DNA of 64,000 nt from Pararhodobacter sp. (GTDB lineage: Bacteria > Pseudomonadota > Alphaproteobacteria > Rhodobacterales > Rhodobacteraceae), in assembly GCA_020832665.1 (NCBI GenBank), contig JAFIEG010000007.1:1-64000 (forward strand), read 5' to 3'. Position 1 is the stretch's first letter, and each line of letters opens with the position of its first letter. The notes below the pieces were generated by a model. It saw only the letters and a program-made list of their open reading frames with translations. It did not search any database and had not been told where the DNA came from. Made by a program: the position numbers and the translations under genes. Shown one piece after another: positions 38,558 through 48,027 of the stretch.

Positions 38558-40185
38558 TGAGGCTGCAAGTTGCCTGCAGCGAAAGGGTTCTAGTCACGGC
38601 CGCTCGTATCTGTCGTTCGGCCTTTGACGCGACCCCGGCCACCGCGATGCTCGTTGCCGATGGGCAGATCGGCTGGGTCGGCGAAATGGCAGATGCCCCC
38701 GCGGCCGACAGGCGCATCGATCTGGGCGGGTTGACGCTGCTGCCCGGTTTGACCGACGCCCACCTGCATGTTCTTGCGGTGGCACAGGCACGGCTGCAGG
38801 TTTCCGCGAATGATCCCTCGGTTCACGGGCTTGCCGACTTCGTCGACCGCCTGCGCCTGGCGGCGCGGGAACTGCCTGGCGGCGCCTGGGTGATTGGCAC
38901 CGATGTCAATGAGCAGTTCTGGCCGGAGCGTCGGTTGCCCGATCGTTTCGAGCTTGATCGGGCCTTGCCAAACCGCCCCGTTGCCGTCCGGCGTTTCTGT
39001 GGCCATGTGGTTTGCCTCAACACCGCAGCCATGGACGCCTTGAGCAGCCAGATCGATCTGCGAGGGATCGGTATCGACGAGGACGAACGCGGCCTGAACG
39101 GAATCGCGCGAGAACGCGCCGCAGAGGCAGTTTTCACGCATCTCCCCAGGCCGGATGACAGCCAGATCGCCGCCGCCATCCAGGCGCTTGCATCGGAACT
39201 GGCCGCCACCGGCCTGACGGCCTTGAACGAGGCCGCAGTGGGCTTCTCCTTCGGGTTTCGGCCGGAATGGGCGATCTGGCAACGCCTCCGCGCTGGCGGC
39301 GGCCTGCCCGTTCGCATGGGTTTCATGCTCCAGGCAGATCCTGACGAGGCCGCCCACATGACCGACGGCCCTTCATCGGATCCGTGGTGGCAAATTCGAA
39401 CGCTGAAGGTATTCGTCGATGGAATTATCGGCGCGCGGACCGCTGCGCTCAGCGGTGGCTTTGCCGATGGGGCCCCGCCCGGGCCACTTCTGATCTCTCC
39501 TTCATCGCTGCACGCGTTTGTTCAGGGTGCGCATCGAGGTGGCTGGCAGGTGGCGGCTCATGCGATCGGCGATCTGGCGATCGAGGCCATTGCCGACGCT
39601 TATGCGAAGTGTATCAAGACCGGTAACCCCGAAAACCTGCGTCACCGGATCGAACATCTTGGCCTCCCGGGCGAGAATGCGACAGAAAGGCTGCTTGAGG
39701 CAGGTGCGGTTGTCGTAACCCAACCGAGTTTCGTTCATCGAATGGGCGATTCCTGGCCGCAGGCGCTTGGAGCGCGCGCAACCCGGGCCTTTCCCGCCGC
39801 ATCCTTGTTCCGGGCCGGCGTGCCTGTTGCCGGCAGCTCCGACGCACCAACGGGTGAGCTTTGCCCATGGGCGGGGGTTGCTGCGTTCGTGACACGCCTT
39901 TGCGCTTCGAAATCGGTTCACGCCCCGGAGGAACGGCTGACAGTTGCCGAAGCGCTTCACGCCTATACCTATGGCGGGGCATATGCGATGCAGCAAGAGA
40001 GTTGGCGTGGCAAGCTATTTCCGGGGCAAGCGGCTGATTTCGCTGCCTTCGAGTGCAACCCGCTGGACTGCACTTCAGAAAAGCTGGGCGAACTTCGAGC
40101 CGCTCTCACGGTTGTAGCAGGGCGCGCAGTGCACGACGAAGCAGCAATCTGGCCGACAACTCTTACCAACGTCGATTTCTCGTGA
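38557..40185 (+). CDS. YtcJ-like metal-dependent amidohydrolase
   Basis: GGLTLLPGLTDAHLHVLAVAQARLQVS..QVAAHAIGDLAIEAIADAY..RHRIEHLGLPG..VAGSSDAPTGELCPW. Confidence 0.9.
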   Translation: MRLQVACSERVLVTAARICRSAFDATPATAMLVADGQIGWVGEMADAPAADRRIDLGGLTLLPGLTDAHLHVLAVAQARLQVSANDPSVHGLADFVDRLRLAARELPGGAWVIGTDVNEQFWPERRLPDRFELDRALPNRPVAVRRFCGHVVCLNTAAMDALSSQIDLRGIGIDEDERGLNGIARERAAEAVFTHLPRPDDSQIAAAIQALASELAATGLTALNEAAVGFSFGFRPEWAIWQRLRAGGGLPVRMGFMLQADPDEAAHMTDGPSSDPWWQIRTLKVFVDGIIGARTAALSGGFADGAPPGPLLISPSSLHAFVQGAHRGGWQVAAHAIGDLAIEAIADAYAKCIKTGNPENLRHRIEHLGLPGENATERLLEAGAVVVTQPSFVHRMGDSWPQALGARATRAFPAASLFRAGVPVAGSSDAPTGELCPWAGVAAFVTRLCASKSVHAPEERLTVAEALHAYTYGGAYAMQQESWRGKLFPGQAADFAAFECNPLDCTSEKLGELRAALTVVAGRAVHDEAAIWPTTLTNVDFS

Positions 40186-40561
40186 CCTGAGCCAATTCGC
40201 TGTTCGAACTACCGTGGTCAGGGGTCTCTGCTTTGAGAGCGACACTTATCCTGGCATATCCAGTTGGTGCAGGCATCGGGATCAAAGGGTCACTTCTCGT
40301 CGGTTTCGAAAAGGAAGGCGCTGGCGAGCTGCAGGAGGGGAAGTCTCCTTTCGGAAAGATCCGACCGCGGTGACGCATCGCTTCAATTCCTTCCGAAGGG
40401 CATGTGACTAGCGATTCTTGCTGGTGGAGTCAGGCAGGGGCCGGTGCTGGTTTGCCGGCCCGCAGGGAAGGCAGGCGTGAATTCCGCGCCGCAGGGCAGG
40501 CAGTGTGCGGCTGCGGCACAAGGCAGGCGCGCGGGGGACCCGCCACGCCGACGGACGTTTT

Positions 40562-41332
40562 TCAGGCCTCTGCAACCGCCTCCGACACTTTCGAGGCGTA
40601 TTTTCGCAAGGTCTCCACAATCTGCGGAATGTTCTCGTCTTGAACCTGGTCGCGGACCGAAACCACCGAGAGCACAAGCGCCGGCTGGCTGGCATATGAG
40701 GGGACGGGCACCGCAACTCCCCTGATGCCCTGAATCGGCACATCAGAAATGTCGGCATACCCAAGCTCTCGGGCCCGGTGGACGCGTTTTGCAAGCTCTT
40801 CGCGTGTCAGTTGAATGGTGTCGTAGACCGGTAGTTCGAACACTTCGGCAATTTCTTCGTCGTTCATGTTCATCATCAGCGCGACGCCACCTGTGCTCAC
40901 CCCGAGCGGCAGCCGGCCCGCCTGATCCATGAGCCGGACGTGAATGGGGTTGCCGCCGGCCTCCTCGATAAGTGCTACCGATTCCAACCCGCTGCGATAG
41001 GCCAGAACCGAGGTGAGGCCGGTTTCGCTTGCCAGCCGCTTGAGGAGCGGTTTGCGCTGGGTGCTGAAGCGAGCAAGATAGCCCGATGCGAGCCCGAGTT
41101 CGAGCGGGAGCGGCCCAACGCGGAAACGCTTGCTTTCAGAGTCGCGCACCACCAGGCGCTCGCGGACAAGTGCCTGCAGTATCCTGCGCAGCGTCGCTTC
41201 GTTCAGGCCAGTGGCCTTGGACAGATCGACAAGGCGCTTTCCCGTTCCAGGCCCTGTTCCGAGCGGCAGGTTGCGCAGGATGCTGGCGACGCGCCCGATA
41301 AGCTGAGTTCCGTCGCGCTGTTCGTTTCTCAT
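40562..41332 (-). CDS. IclR-family transcriptional regulator
   Basis: MRNEQRDGTQLIGRVASILRNLPLGTGPGTGKRLVDLSKATGLNEATLRRILQALVRERLVVRD...PLGVSTGGVALM. Confidence 0.92.
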   Translation of the reverse strand: MRNEQRDGTQLIGRVASILRNLPLGTGPGTGKRLVDLSKATGLNEATLRRILQALVRERLVVRDSESKRFRVGPLPLELGLASGYLARFSTQRKPLLKRLASETGLTSVLAYRSGLESVALIEEAGGNPIHVRLMDQAGRLPLGVSTGGVALMMNMNDEEIAEVFELPVYDTIQLTREELAKRVHRARELGYADISDVPIQGIRGVAVPVPSYASQPALVLSVVSVRDQVQDENIPQIVETLRKYASKVSEAVAEA

Positions 41333-41425
41333 TCGGAGCCTCGTAGGAGTGGGGGAAAAGAGTATCGCATTCGGCGGGTCAGGCAAGCGGCGTGGCGAAT
41401 CAGGCAAGGTTGCCTTTCTATAGAG

Positions 41426-41440
41426 CGCCACAATGTGGCG
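41426..41440. promoter_or_regulatory. Perfect palindrome, probable IclR operator
   Basis: CGCCACAATGTGGCG (7-1-7 perfect palindrome) in the divergent IclR/DctP intergenic region; ATTGTGGCG recurs at 41554-41562. Confidence 0.6.
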
Positions 41441-41617
41441 TGCATTTAAGCATATGAAGAGCCGAGGAAAAGCACATTTTCAGCACATGATTTGTAATTG
41501 TTGTTGACAACTTGCCTATGTGGCAGCAGCATCAGTCCTACTGACAGCGTTACATTGTGGCGGTTTTAATAAGGCCGGCATGGACGCCGATGTGTGATCC
41601 GATCAAAGGGGGGAGAA

Positions 41618-42607
41618 ATGAGAACTGTCCAATTCATAAGGAGGACTCTCGGGGCCTCGGCGCTGATGGTCTTCTCGGCGGCGGGTTTGCAGGCAAGTGA
41701 CATCCGGCTTCTGAGCGGGTGGGATCCTGGTCATCCGCCCAATGTGCATGTTGTCTCGCGCTTCATCGAGCGCGTTGCCGAGCGCTCCGAAGGGGCGATC
41801 AACGTCACGATGGATGGTCCCGAAGTGGTGGCGCCGTTTGAGCAGCTCGAGCCTGTTCAGGCTGGAATCTACCAGATGCTGTTCACCCACCCGGCTTATC
41901 ATGCCGGCGTGACGCGCGCCGCTTTTGCGCTCGACTCCAGTTCCGACCCTGACCCTGAAAGGCGTCGCTCGGTGGGGCTGTGGGATGCGATCGACGAAGA
42001 GTACAACCGGATCGGCCTCAAGCTGATCGGCATCACCAGCACCGGCGAGGGTTCCTATCAGTTCCTGCTTCGTGACCGCCCACATGATAGTGACCAGCCA
42101 TTTGCCGGCATGCGCATTCGCGGAACGCCGCCATACAGGCCGATTATCGATGATTTCGGCGGAGCGATGGTGGTCCTGTCCGGGGGCGAGATGTATTCGG
42201 CACTTGACCGCAACGTTGTTCAGGGGGCGGCTTGGCCCGTTGTCGGGGCCACGGCATCGCGTCTTCCCGAGGTTACCAACTATTACCTGCGCCCCGCTTT
42301 TGGCTCGGGCTCATATCTGATGCTCATGAACCTTGATGCCTTCAACAGACTCTCTGAAGAAGAGCAGGAAGTCCTGCTATCGGTTGCGGCCGAGTTGGAG
42401 CAAGAGACGATCTCGGTCTTTCAGGACATCAATGCTCAGGAAGTCGAGGCCATGGAGGCAGCCGGCCTGGAACGGGTGACACTGTCCGATGAAATGTCCG
42501 AAAGGATGATCCGCGTCTTTGTCGACGGTTTCCGCTCCCTGGCGGTCGAAACCAACGAGGCCGCCGCTCAGCGGATCGTGGATATCCTCAACGAAAACGA
42601 CATGTGA
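41618..42607 (+). CDS. TRAP transporter substrate-binding protein DctP (system 3)
   Basis: MRTVQFIRRTLGASALMVFSAAGLQASDIRLLSGWDPGHPPNVHVVSRFIERVAERSEGAINVTMDGPEVV... Confidence 0.87.
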   Translation: MRTVQFIRRTLGASALMVFSAAGLQASDIRLLSGWDPGHPPNVHVVSRFIERVAERSEGAINVTMDGPEVVAPFEQLEPVQAGIYQMLFTHPAYHAGVTRAAFALDSSSDPDPERRRSVGLWDAIDEEYNRIGLKLIGITSTGEGSYQFLLRDRPHDSDQPFAGMRIRGTPPYRPIIDDFGGAMVVLSGGEMYSALDRNVVQGAAWPVVGATASRLPEVTNYYLRPAFGSGSYLMLMNLDAFNRLSEEEQEVLLSVAAELEQETISVFQDINAQEVEAMEAAGLERVTLSDEMSERMIRVFVDGFRSLAVETNEAAAQRIVDILNENDM

Positions 42608-42613
42608 CCTTGT

Positions 42614-42635
42614 AGGACGCCTTTGCGGGCGTCCT
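42614..42635 (+). terminator. Rho-independent-like hairpin after DctP (system 3)
   Basis: AGGACGCC-TTTGCG-GGCGTCCT stem-loop followed by GCTTTCGTC (weak T-tract). Confidence 0.6.
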
Positions 42636-42828
42636 GCTTTCGTCGCTGGGGCGGTCCACCCCGGGCCGCTTCTTTCCCGGCGTCAGCCCATCAACTGATG
42701 CAGCCTTTTCACCCCATGATGCGGCCCTGCCCGTCGTGCCACCTGCGTGCGACCGCCGCGAATGCGCCGATGATGTAGCACTCGGCCGCCAGATTTCGAT
42801 CTTGCCTGCGGAACTCGGAGATAGACAC

Positions 42829-43605
42829 ATGATTAAACGCAAGCTGGTTTCGGCCTCGGCCGAGCTGGAGTTCCATGACAGCGGACAGGGCGAAGCGATC
42901 CTGTTTCTGCATGGGTTTCGAAAGTTCAACGCAGATCCGGCCTTTGTGGACAAGGTGAATGCCTTTGGCCGTCTGATTGCGCCGGTTCATCCCGGCTTCA
43001 ACGAAGCTCAAGTGCCCCCTTGGCTGGATTCGGCCGATGATGCCGCGCATCTCTATCTTGGCTTGCTTGATGAACTGGGCATCGATCGCTTTCACTTGGC
43101 AGGCGCAGCGCTGGGTGGGTGGATCGCAGCAGAGATGGCAAGCATGGCACCCGAGCGCCTGAAAAGCCTGACCTTGTTCGCCCCGGTCGGGGTCAAGCTG
43201 GGAACACGGGATGCGCTTGATATCCCAGATCTTTACAAGTTTTCCAACGAGGAACTGATCCGCGCATATCATGCGCCTGGCAGCGATGCGGCTTTCGATC
43301 CCGATCAGATGAGCGATCACGAACTCGCCGATTTCTTCCGCAGCCGCGAGGCGGTGGCGCTCTACGCGTGGGAACCCTGGATGCACAATCCAAAGCTGCG
43401 CCACCGGCTCAAGCGTGTGGCCTGTCCTGCGCTGCTGGCGCGTGGCGAGAAAGACCAACTGGTCGCAGAGTGGTATCTGCGCGATTACGCCGCGCTTTTC
43501 CCCTCGGCCAATGTCAGCCAGATACCCGGCGCCGGGCACGACCTGCTGCAAGAGGCGCCTGCAGAGGTTGCAGCCCTTCTGACAAAGCATTGCGCGGTTG
43601 CCTGA
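42829..43605 (+). CDS. Alpha/beta-hydrolase-fold protein with Ala at the nucleophile-elbow position
   Basis: MIKRKLVSASAELEFHDSGQGEAILFLHGFRKFNADPAF..FHLAGAALGGWIAAEMASMAPERLKSLTLFAPVG..LLARGEKDQLV..IPGAGHDLLQEAP. Confidence 0.85.
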   Translation: MIKRKLVSASAELEFHDSGQGEAILFLHGFRKFNADPAFVDKVNAFGRLIAPVHPGFNEAQVPPWLDSADDAAHLYLGLLDELGIDRFHLAGAALGGWIAAEMASMAPERLKSLTLFAPVGVKLGTRDALDIPDLYKFSNEELIRAYHAPGSDAAFDPDQMSDHELADFFRSREAVALYAWEPWMHNPKLRHRLKRVACPALLARGEKDQLVAEWYLRDYAALFPSANVSQIPGAGHDLLQEAPAEVAALLTKHCAVA

Positions 43606-43647
43606 CGCGCGCAATTCACTGCCATAAATGAAACAGGATGACCCGAC

Positions 43648-44814
43648 ATGCGAGCCTGGCATTTCAGCGAAAACGCCTATCCCTACCTGCCCGATGCCTC
43701 GGATTATGAATCGATCCGCATCACCCTTCCCAATCGGCTTTACGACCCGGTCAAGGGGGCGGCACTGTTTGACCGGTTCCTCGACGAATGGCTGCTCGCT
43801 GAGGATGAAGGCTTGGAGATCATGCTGAACGAGCACCACCAGACCGCCACCTGCACCGATCCGGCCGCACCGATGGTGCTTTCGGCGCTGGCCAGATTGA
43901 GCACCCGGGCGAGGCTGTTGATCCTTGGCAACCCTGTTGCCAACCGCCGCTCGCCGGTACGCGTTGCCGAGGAAATGGCGATGGCGGATATCCTGTCAAA
44001 GGGCCGGGTCGATGTCGGCTTCGTGCGGGGCGTGCCCTACGAGGTCTTGCCCGCCAACAGCAACCCGCTGCGCATGAATGAACGCATGTGGGAGGCGGTG
44101 GATCTCATCACCCGCGCCTGGACCGAACATGACGGCCCCTTCAGCTTCGAAGGGCGGTTCTTCCATCACCGCAATGTCAATATCTGGCCGCGGCCGTGGC
44201 AGCAGCCGATGCCCCCGATCTGGGTCAGTTCGACTTCGACTGGCGGGGCCAGGCAGATCGGTGCGAAGGGGCACAAGCTGGCGACTTTCCTTACCGGCTT
44301 TGACGGCACAAGAAAGGTCTATGATGCCTATCGCGATGGCTGGCGCAAAGCTGGTCTGGGTGACGACATTCCGACCGAGCGTCTGGCCTATGCCGGGTTG
44401 GTCTATACCGCCGATAACGAGGAAGACGCGCGCCGAGGGGCCGAGAAGCTTCTGTGGTATGTGACGGCCAACAAGGTGCCCCGCCATCTGGCCAGCCCGC
44501 CGGGATATGTGCCGACGATCGCCAATGTGCAGATGATGCGTGGTGCCGAGCACCCGCTCTCGGCCTTCGCTCAGTCACCCAGTGTCGACATGGCTATAGA
44601 GAAGGGTATTCTTTTTGCCGGCACGCCTGATCAGGTGCACGCTCAGATCAGTCGACTCTATAACCATGTCGGCGGTTTCGGCGAGTTGCTGATCATGGGG
44701 CAGGCAGGCTTCCTGGAGCATGACGAGACGGCGGACGGAATCCGGTGGTTTGCTCGCGAGGTGTATCCGCGACTGCGCGAGGAATTCCCCGGCACCACTG
44801 TCTCGGGCTTCTGA
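43648..44814 (+). CDS. LLM-class (luciferase-like) flavin-dependent monooxygenase
   Basis: MRAWHFSENAYPYLPDASDYESIRITLPNRLYDPVKGAALFDRFLDEWLLAEDEGLEIMLNEHHQTATCTDPAAPMVLSALARLSTRARLLILGNPVANRRSPVRVAEEMAMADILSKGRVDVGFVRG. Confidence 0.92.
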   Translation: MRAWHFSENAYPYLPDASDYESIRITLPNRLYDPVKGAALFDRFLDEWLLAEDEGLEIMLNEHHQTATCTDPAAPMVLSALARLSTRARLLILGNPVANRRSPVRVAEEMAMADILSKGRVDVGFVRGVPYEVLPANSNPLRMNERMWEAVDLITRAWTEHDGPFSFEGRFFHHRNVNIWPRPWQQPMPPIWVSSTSTGGARQIGAKGHKLATFLTGFDGTRKVYDAYRDGWRKAGLGDDIPTERLAYAGLVYTADNEEDARRGAEKLLWYVTANKVPRHLASPPGYVPTIANVQMMRGAEHPLSAFAQSPSVDMAIEKGILFAGTPDQVHAQISRLYNHVGGFGELLIMGQAGFLEHDETADGIRWFAREVYPRLREEFPGTTVSGF

Positions 44815-44826
44815 AAGGGGGCCGTC

Positions 44827-45681
44827 ATGACAGAGATCGCAAGCCGCTATGTTATGGTTGATGGTGTCCGCACCCATTACCTTGAGGCCGGGTCGGGCCC
44901 GCCACTGGTGTTGCTGCACAGTGGCGAGTTCGGCGCATCCGCCGAGTTGACATGGGAATTCAACCTGATCGCCCTGGCAAAGCATTTCCGGGTCATTGCG
45001 CCCGACTGGCTGGGCTATGGGAAAACCGACAAGATCTTTGACTTCTGCAACATGTGGAACGCGCGCATCAACCACATCACGCGTTTTCTGCAGGTGCTGT
45101 GCATTGGTCAGGCGCGCTTCATGGGCAACTCGATGGGGGCCACGCTGCTGCTGGGACATGCCGCCGAAACCAGCCCCGACTGGGATATTGAGCGCATGAT
45201 CATCGTGAGCGGAGGCGGGCTTGTGCCCGAGAACGAAGCCAGGCAATTGCTCAACAGTTACGATGGCAGCCGCGAGCACATGGAGCGTATCGTGCGCGGC
45301 ATATACATGCGCGCCGAACTGCATGATGATCAGGAATTCATCGAACGCCGCTATCAGTCTTCGCTGGAGCCGGGCGCCTGGGAATGTACCGCTGCGGCGC
45401 GTTTTCGTGCACCATTCACAGCGCCGCGCGGTTACGGACGTTCGTCGGGCTACGAGCAGGTCAAGGCGCCGTGCATGATCATCGCCGGCGAAAAGGACAA
45501 CCTTCGCATGCCGGGCTACGCCAACGAACTGCAGGCGCAGGTTCCCGGCTCTCGACTGACCATCATGCCCGATGCCGGCCATTGCCCACAGATCGACTGC
45601 CCGGAAACCTTCAACGACATCGCGATTTCCTATCTCACCGACGCGCTGACAATTTCTTCCGGGTCACGGACTTCGGATTGA
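44827..45681 (+). CDS. Alpha/beta hydrolase (meta-cleavage-product hydrolase-like)
   Basis: MTEIASRYVMVDGVRTHYLEAGSGPPLVLLHSGEFGASAELTWEFNLIALAKHFRVIAPDWLGYGKTDK..FMGNSMGATLLLGHA..GHCPQIDCPETF. Confidence 0.9.
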   Translation: MTEIASRYVMVDGVRTHYLEAGSGPPLVLLHSGEFGASAELTWEFNLIALAKHFRVIAPDWLGYGKTDKIFDFCNMWNARINHITRFLQVLCIGQARFMGNSMGATLLLGHAAETSPDWDIERMIIVSGGGLVPENEARQLLNSYDGSREHMERIVRGIYMRAELHDDQEFIERRYQSSLEPGAWECTAAARFRAPFTAPRGYGRSSGYEQVKAPCMIIAGEKDNLRMPGYANELQAQVPGSRLTIMPDAGHCPQIDCPETFNDIAISYLTDALTISSGSRTSD

Positions 45682-45693
45682 GCAGGGGCGATC

Positions 45694-46782
45694 ATGATGC
45701 CGAAGTTGTTTGAGCCATACAGGCTGGGCGGGCTGGAGTTGCCGAACCGCATCGTGGTGGCCCCTATGTGCCAGTACAGTTCCGAGCCGAATGGCCGTGC
45801 TGGCGACTGGCACCTGATCCATTGGGGGCAGTATCTGATCGCCGGGGCAGGGCTGATGATGATCGAAGCAACCGCGGTTTCCCCCGAAGGGCGGATAACG
45901 CCCGGTTGCCTCGGTCTCTATGATGATGAAACCGAAGCCGCGTTGCGTGATACCTTGGGCAGGGCCCGGCGTTTTGCAGATTGCCCGGTCGGCATCCAGC
46001 TTGGGCATGCAGGGCGAAAGGGGTCGATGACCCCGCCATGGGGCGTGCGCGCCGCCATTGCACCCGATCAGGGCGGGTGGGGCGTCATAGGGCCATCTGA
46101 CCTACCTTTCAACGACACCTCGGCGGTGCCGCGGGCGATGTCGAGCGATGATATCGAGCAGATTATCGGGCGCTTCTCCGAGGCGGCGAAGCGTGCCTTG
46201 CGCTGCGGCGTTGACTTGATCGAAGTGCACTGCGCGCATGGTTACCTGCTGAGCAGCTTCCTTTCGCCACTCGCCAACAGGCGCAGCGATGCCTATGGCG
46301 GCAGTCTGGAAAACCGAATGCGTCTTCCGCTGAGGGTGTTCGAGGCAGTGCGCGCCGTAACACCGACAGGGGCGGCGGTGGGTGTGCGGCTGAACGGTTC
46401 CGACTGGGTCGATGGGGGCATCACACAAGCCGAGGCAGAGGAGTTCGCGCGCCGGCTTGCCCGTTTGGGCTGTGACTTCATCGATGTATCCAGCGGCGGC
46501 AATGCTCCGGCCAGCTATTCGACCGGTCCAGGCTATCAGCTGGCGATGGCCGCCGGAATCCGAAACGCCTCGACACTGCCAACGATGGCTGTCGGGATGA
46601 TCAAGTCCCCAACTCATGCAGAAGCCATCCTGCTTTCGGGGCAGGCCGATCTTGTCTTGCTCGCGCGCGGTTTTCTCAATGATCCACGCTGGGTCTGGCA
46701 CGCCGCCGAAGCCTTGGGCGTCGATCAAGAGGTTGTCGCACCGTACCGTCTGGGTGGGCGCATAGGCTTGCGCATGGCCTGA
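45694..46782 (+). CDS. NADH:flavin oxidoreductase / Old Yellow Enzyme (YqjM-like)
   Basis: MMPKLFEPYRLGGLELPNRIVVAPMCQYSSEPNGRAGDWHLIHWGQYLIAGAGLMMIEATAVSPEGR..EVHCAHGYLLSSFLSPLANRRSDAYGGSLENRMRLPL. Confidence 0.94.
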   Translation: MMPKLFEPYRLGGLELPNRIVVAPMCQYSSEPNGRAGDWHLIHWGQYLIAGAGLMMIEATAVSPEGRITPGCLGLYDDETEAALRDTLGRARRFADCPVGIQLGHAGRKGSMTPPWGVRAAIAPDQGGWGVIGPSDLPFNDTSAVPRAMSSDDIEQIIGRFSEAAKRALRCGVDLIEVHCAHGYLLSSFLSPLANRRSDAYGGSLENRMRLPLRVFEAVRAVTPTGAAVGVRLNGSDWVDGGITQAEAEEFARRLARLGCDFIDVSSGGNAPASYSTGPGYQLAMAAGIRNASTLPTMAVGMIKSPTHAEAILLSGQADLVLLARGFLNDPRWVWHAAEALGVDQEVVAPYRLGGRIGLRMA

Positions 46783-46828
46783 AGCCATGAACGGCACGCC
46801 ATCGGAACAACGAAACAAGAGTCATGAC

Positions 46829-47530
46829 ATGAACAAGCCAGCCCAATTCTCCTATGTGACTGCCGGCCCTTCTTCCTGGGAGCCGGTCGTGGTCGGTGCC
46901 GAGGAAATCATTGCGGAGGCCACGGCGGGACGAATGTTCATACTTGTCGATGACGAGGGCCGCGAGAACGAGGGTGACCTGGTCATTCCCGCCGATGCTG
47001 CCGATGCCCGGGCGATTACCTTCATGGCCCGCCAGGGCTGCGGCTTGATCTGTCTTGCAATCGAACCGGCAATTGCCCGTCGCCTGGGCCTCGCGCCCAT
47101 GGCCAGTGACAATCAATGCACCCATCAGACGGCCTTTACCGTGTCCATCGATGCACGCGAGGGGGTCAGCACAGGGATTTCCGCAGCGGACCGCGCAAGA
47201 ACGATTGCCGTTGCAATCGATGCTGGCTCTGGCCCCGGCGATATTGCTGTTCCGGGGCACATGTTTCCGCTGGTCGCACGCGCTGGAGGGCTGCTGGAAA
47301 GGCAGGGCCATACCGAAGCGGCGGTGACCGTTGCGCGACTTGCCGGGCGCGAGCCGGCAGGCGTGATCTGCGAGATCATGAACCCGGATGGCAGCATGGC
47401 CCGGATGGATGAACTTCGCACCTTCGCCCGTCTGCACGGACTGAAAATCGGAAAGATCTGCGATCTGGTCGAGCACGCGCGTCATTCGCGCGCACCTGGC
47501 GGGCAAGCGTCGTCTGGCTGGCAAACATGA
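46829..47530 (+). CDS. ribB: 3,4-dihydroxy-2-butanone-4-phosphate synthase (RibB)
   Basis: [125 protein letters not shown]. Confidence 0.95.
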   Translation: MNKPAQFSYVTAGPSSWEPVVVGAEEIIAEATAGRMFILVDDEGRENEGDLVIPADAADARAITFMARQGCGLICLAIEPAIARRLGLAPMASDNQCTHQTAFTVSIDAREGVSTGISAADRARTIAVAIDAGSGPGDIAVPGHMFPLVARAGGLLERQGHTEAAVTVARLAGREPAGVICEIMNPDGSMARMDELRTFARLHGLKIGKICDLVEHARHSRAPGGQASSGWQT

Positions 47531-48027
47531 CGGACGCGGGCAATCTCTTCACGCGCGCCAATCTGCTGGTCGCAGTAACGGCGGTCGGGGCCATCATTGC
47601 CCTGACATTGCTGGAACTGATTGCAAGAATGCTGGGCCGCCCCCTGTCATGGGGCGCCGATATCTCGGCTTACGCGCTCTGTATCGCGCTTTGTGCCGCC
47701 ATGCCCCATGTTACCCGCCAGGGCGCACAGATCGCGGTAACGCTGATCCGCGAGGTAGCGTCACCTTCCGCAGCGCGCCGGCTGAAAATCATGGTCGAAC
47801 TGATGTCGGGCGCCGCCGGCTTCACGATCAGCGCATTGTGTATTCACGTCGCGTTTCGTCAGTACGGAACCGGGGTCAGCACCATTGCCATCGTGACTAT
47901 GCCGAAATGGATAATCTCGTCGTTGCTGGCCTATGGCTTCGCCAGCAGCGGCCTGATGCATCTTCTCAACGCCTATGGCTCGTTTCGTGAAGGCCGGCGT
48001 GCTTCGGCATCGGGGGGGCATCGGTGA
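47527..48027 (+). CDS. TRAP transporter small permease DctQ (system 3)
   Basis: LIARMLGRPLSWGADISAYALCIALCAAMPHVTRQGAQIAVTLI; ATGA overlap with ribB. Confidence 0.82.
   Translation: MTDAGNLFTRANLLVAVTAVGAIIALTLLELIARMLGRPLSWGADISAYALCIALCAAMPHVTRQGAQIAVTLIREVASPSAARRLKIMVELMSGAAGFTISALCIHVAFRQYGTGVSTIAIVTMPKWIISSLLAYGFASSGLMHLLNAYGSFREGRRASASGGHR

Noticed and set aside
40244-40376. Short plus-strand peptide LILAYPVGAGIGIKGSLLVGFEKEGAGELQEGK, faintly like a small multidrug-resistance transporter end
   Set aside because: Too short and only weakly similar by eye; no supporting start, RBS or flanking homology.
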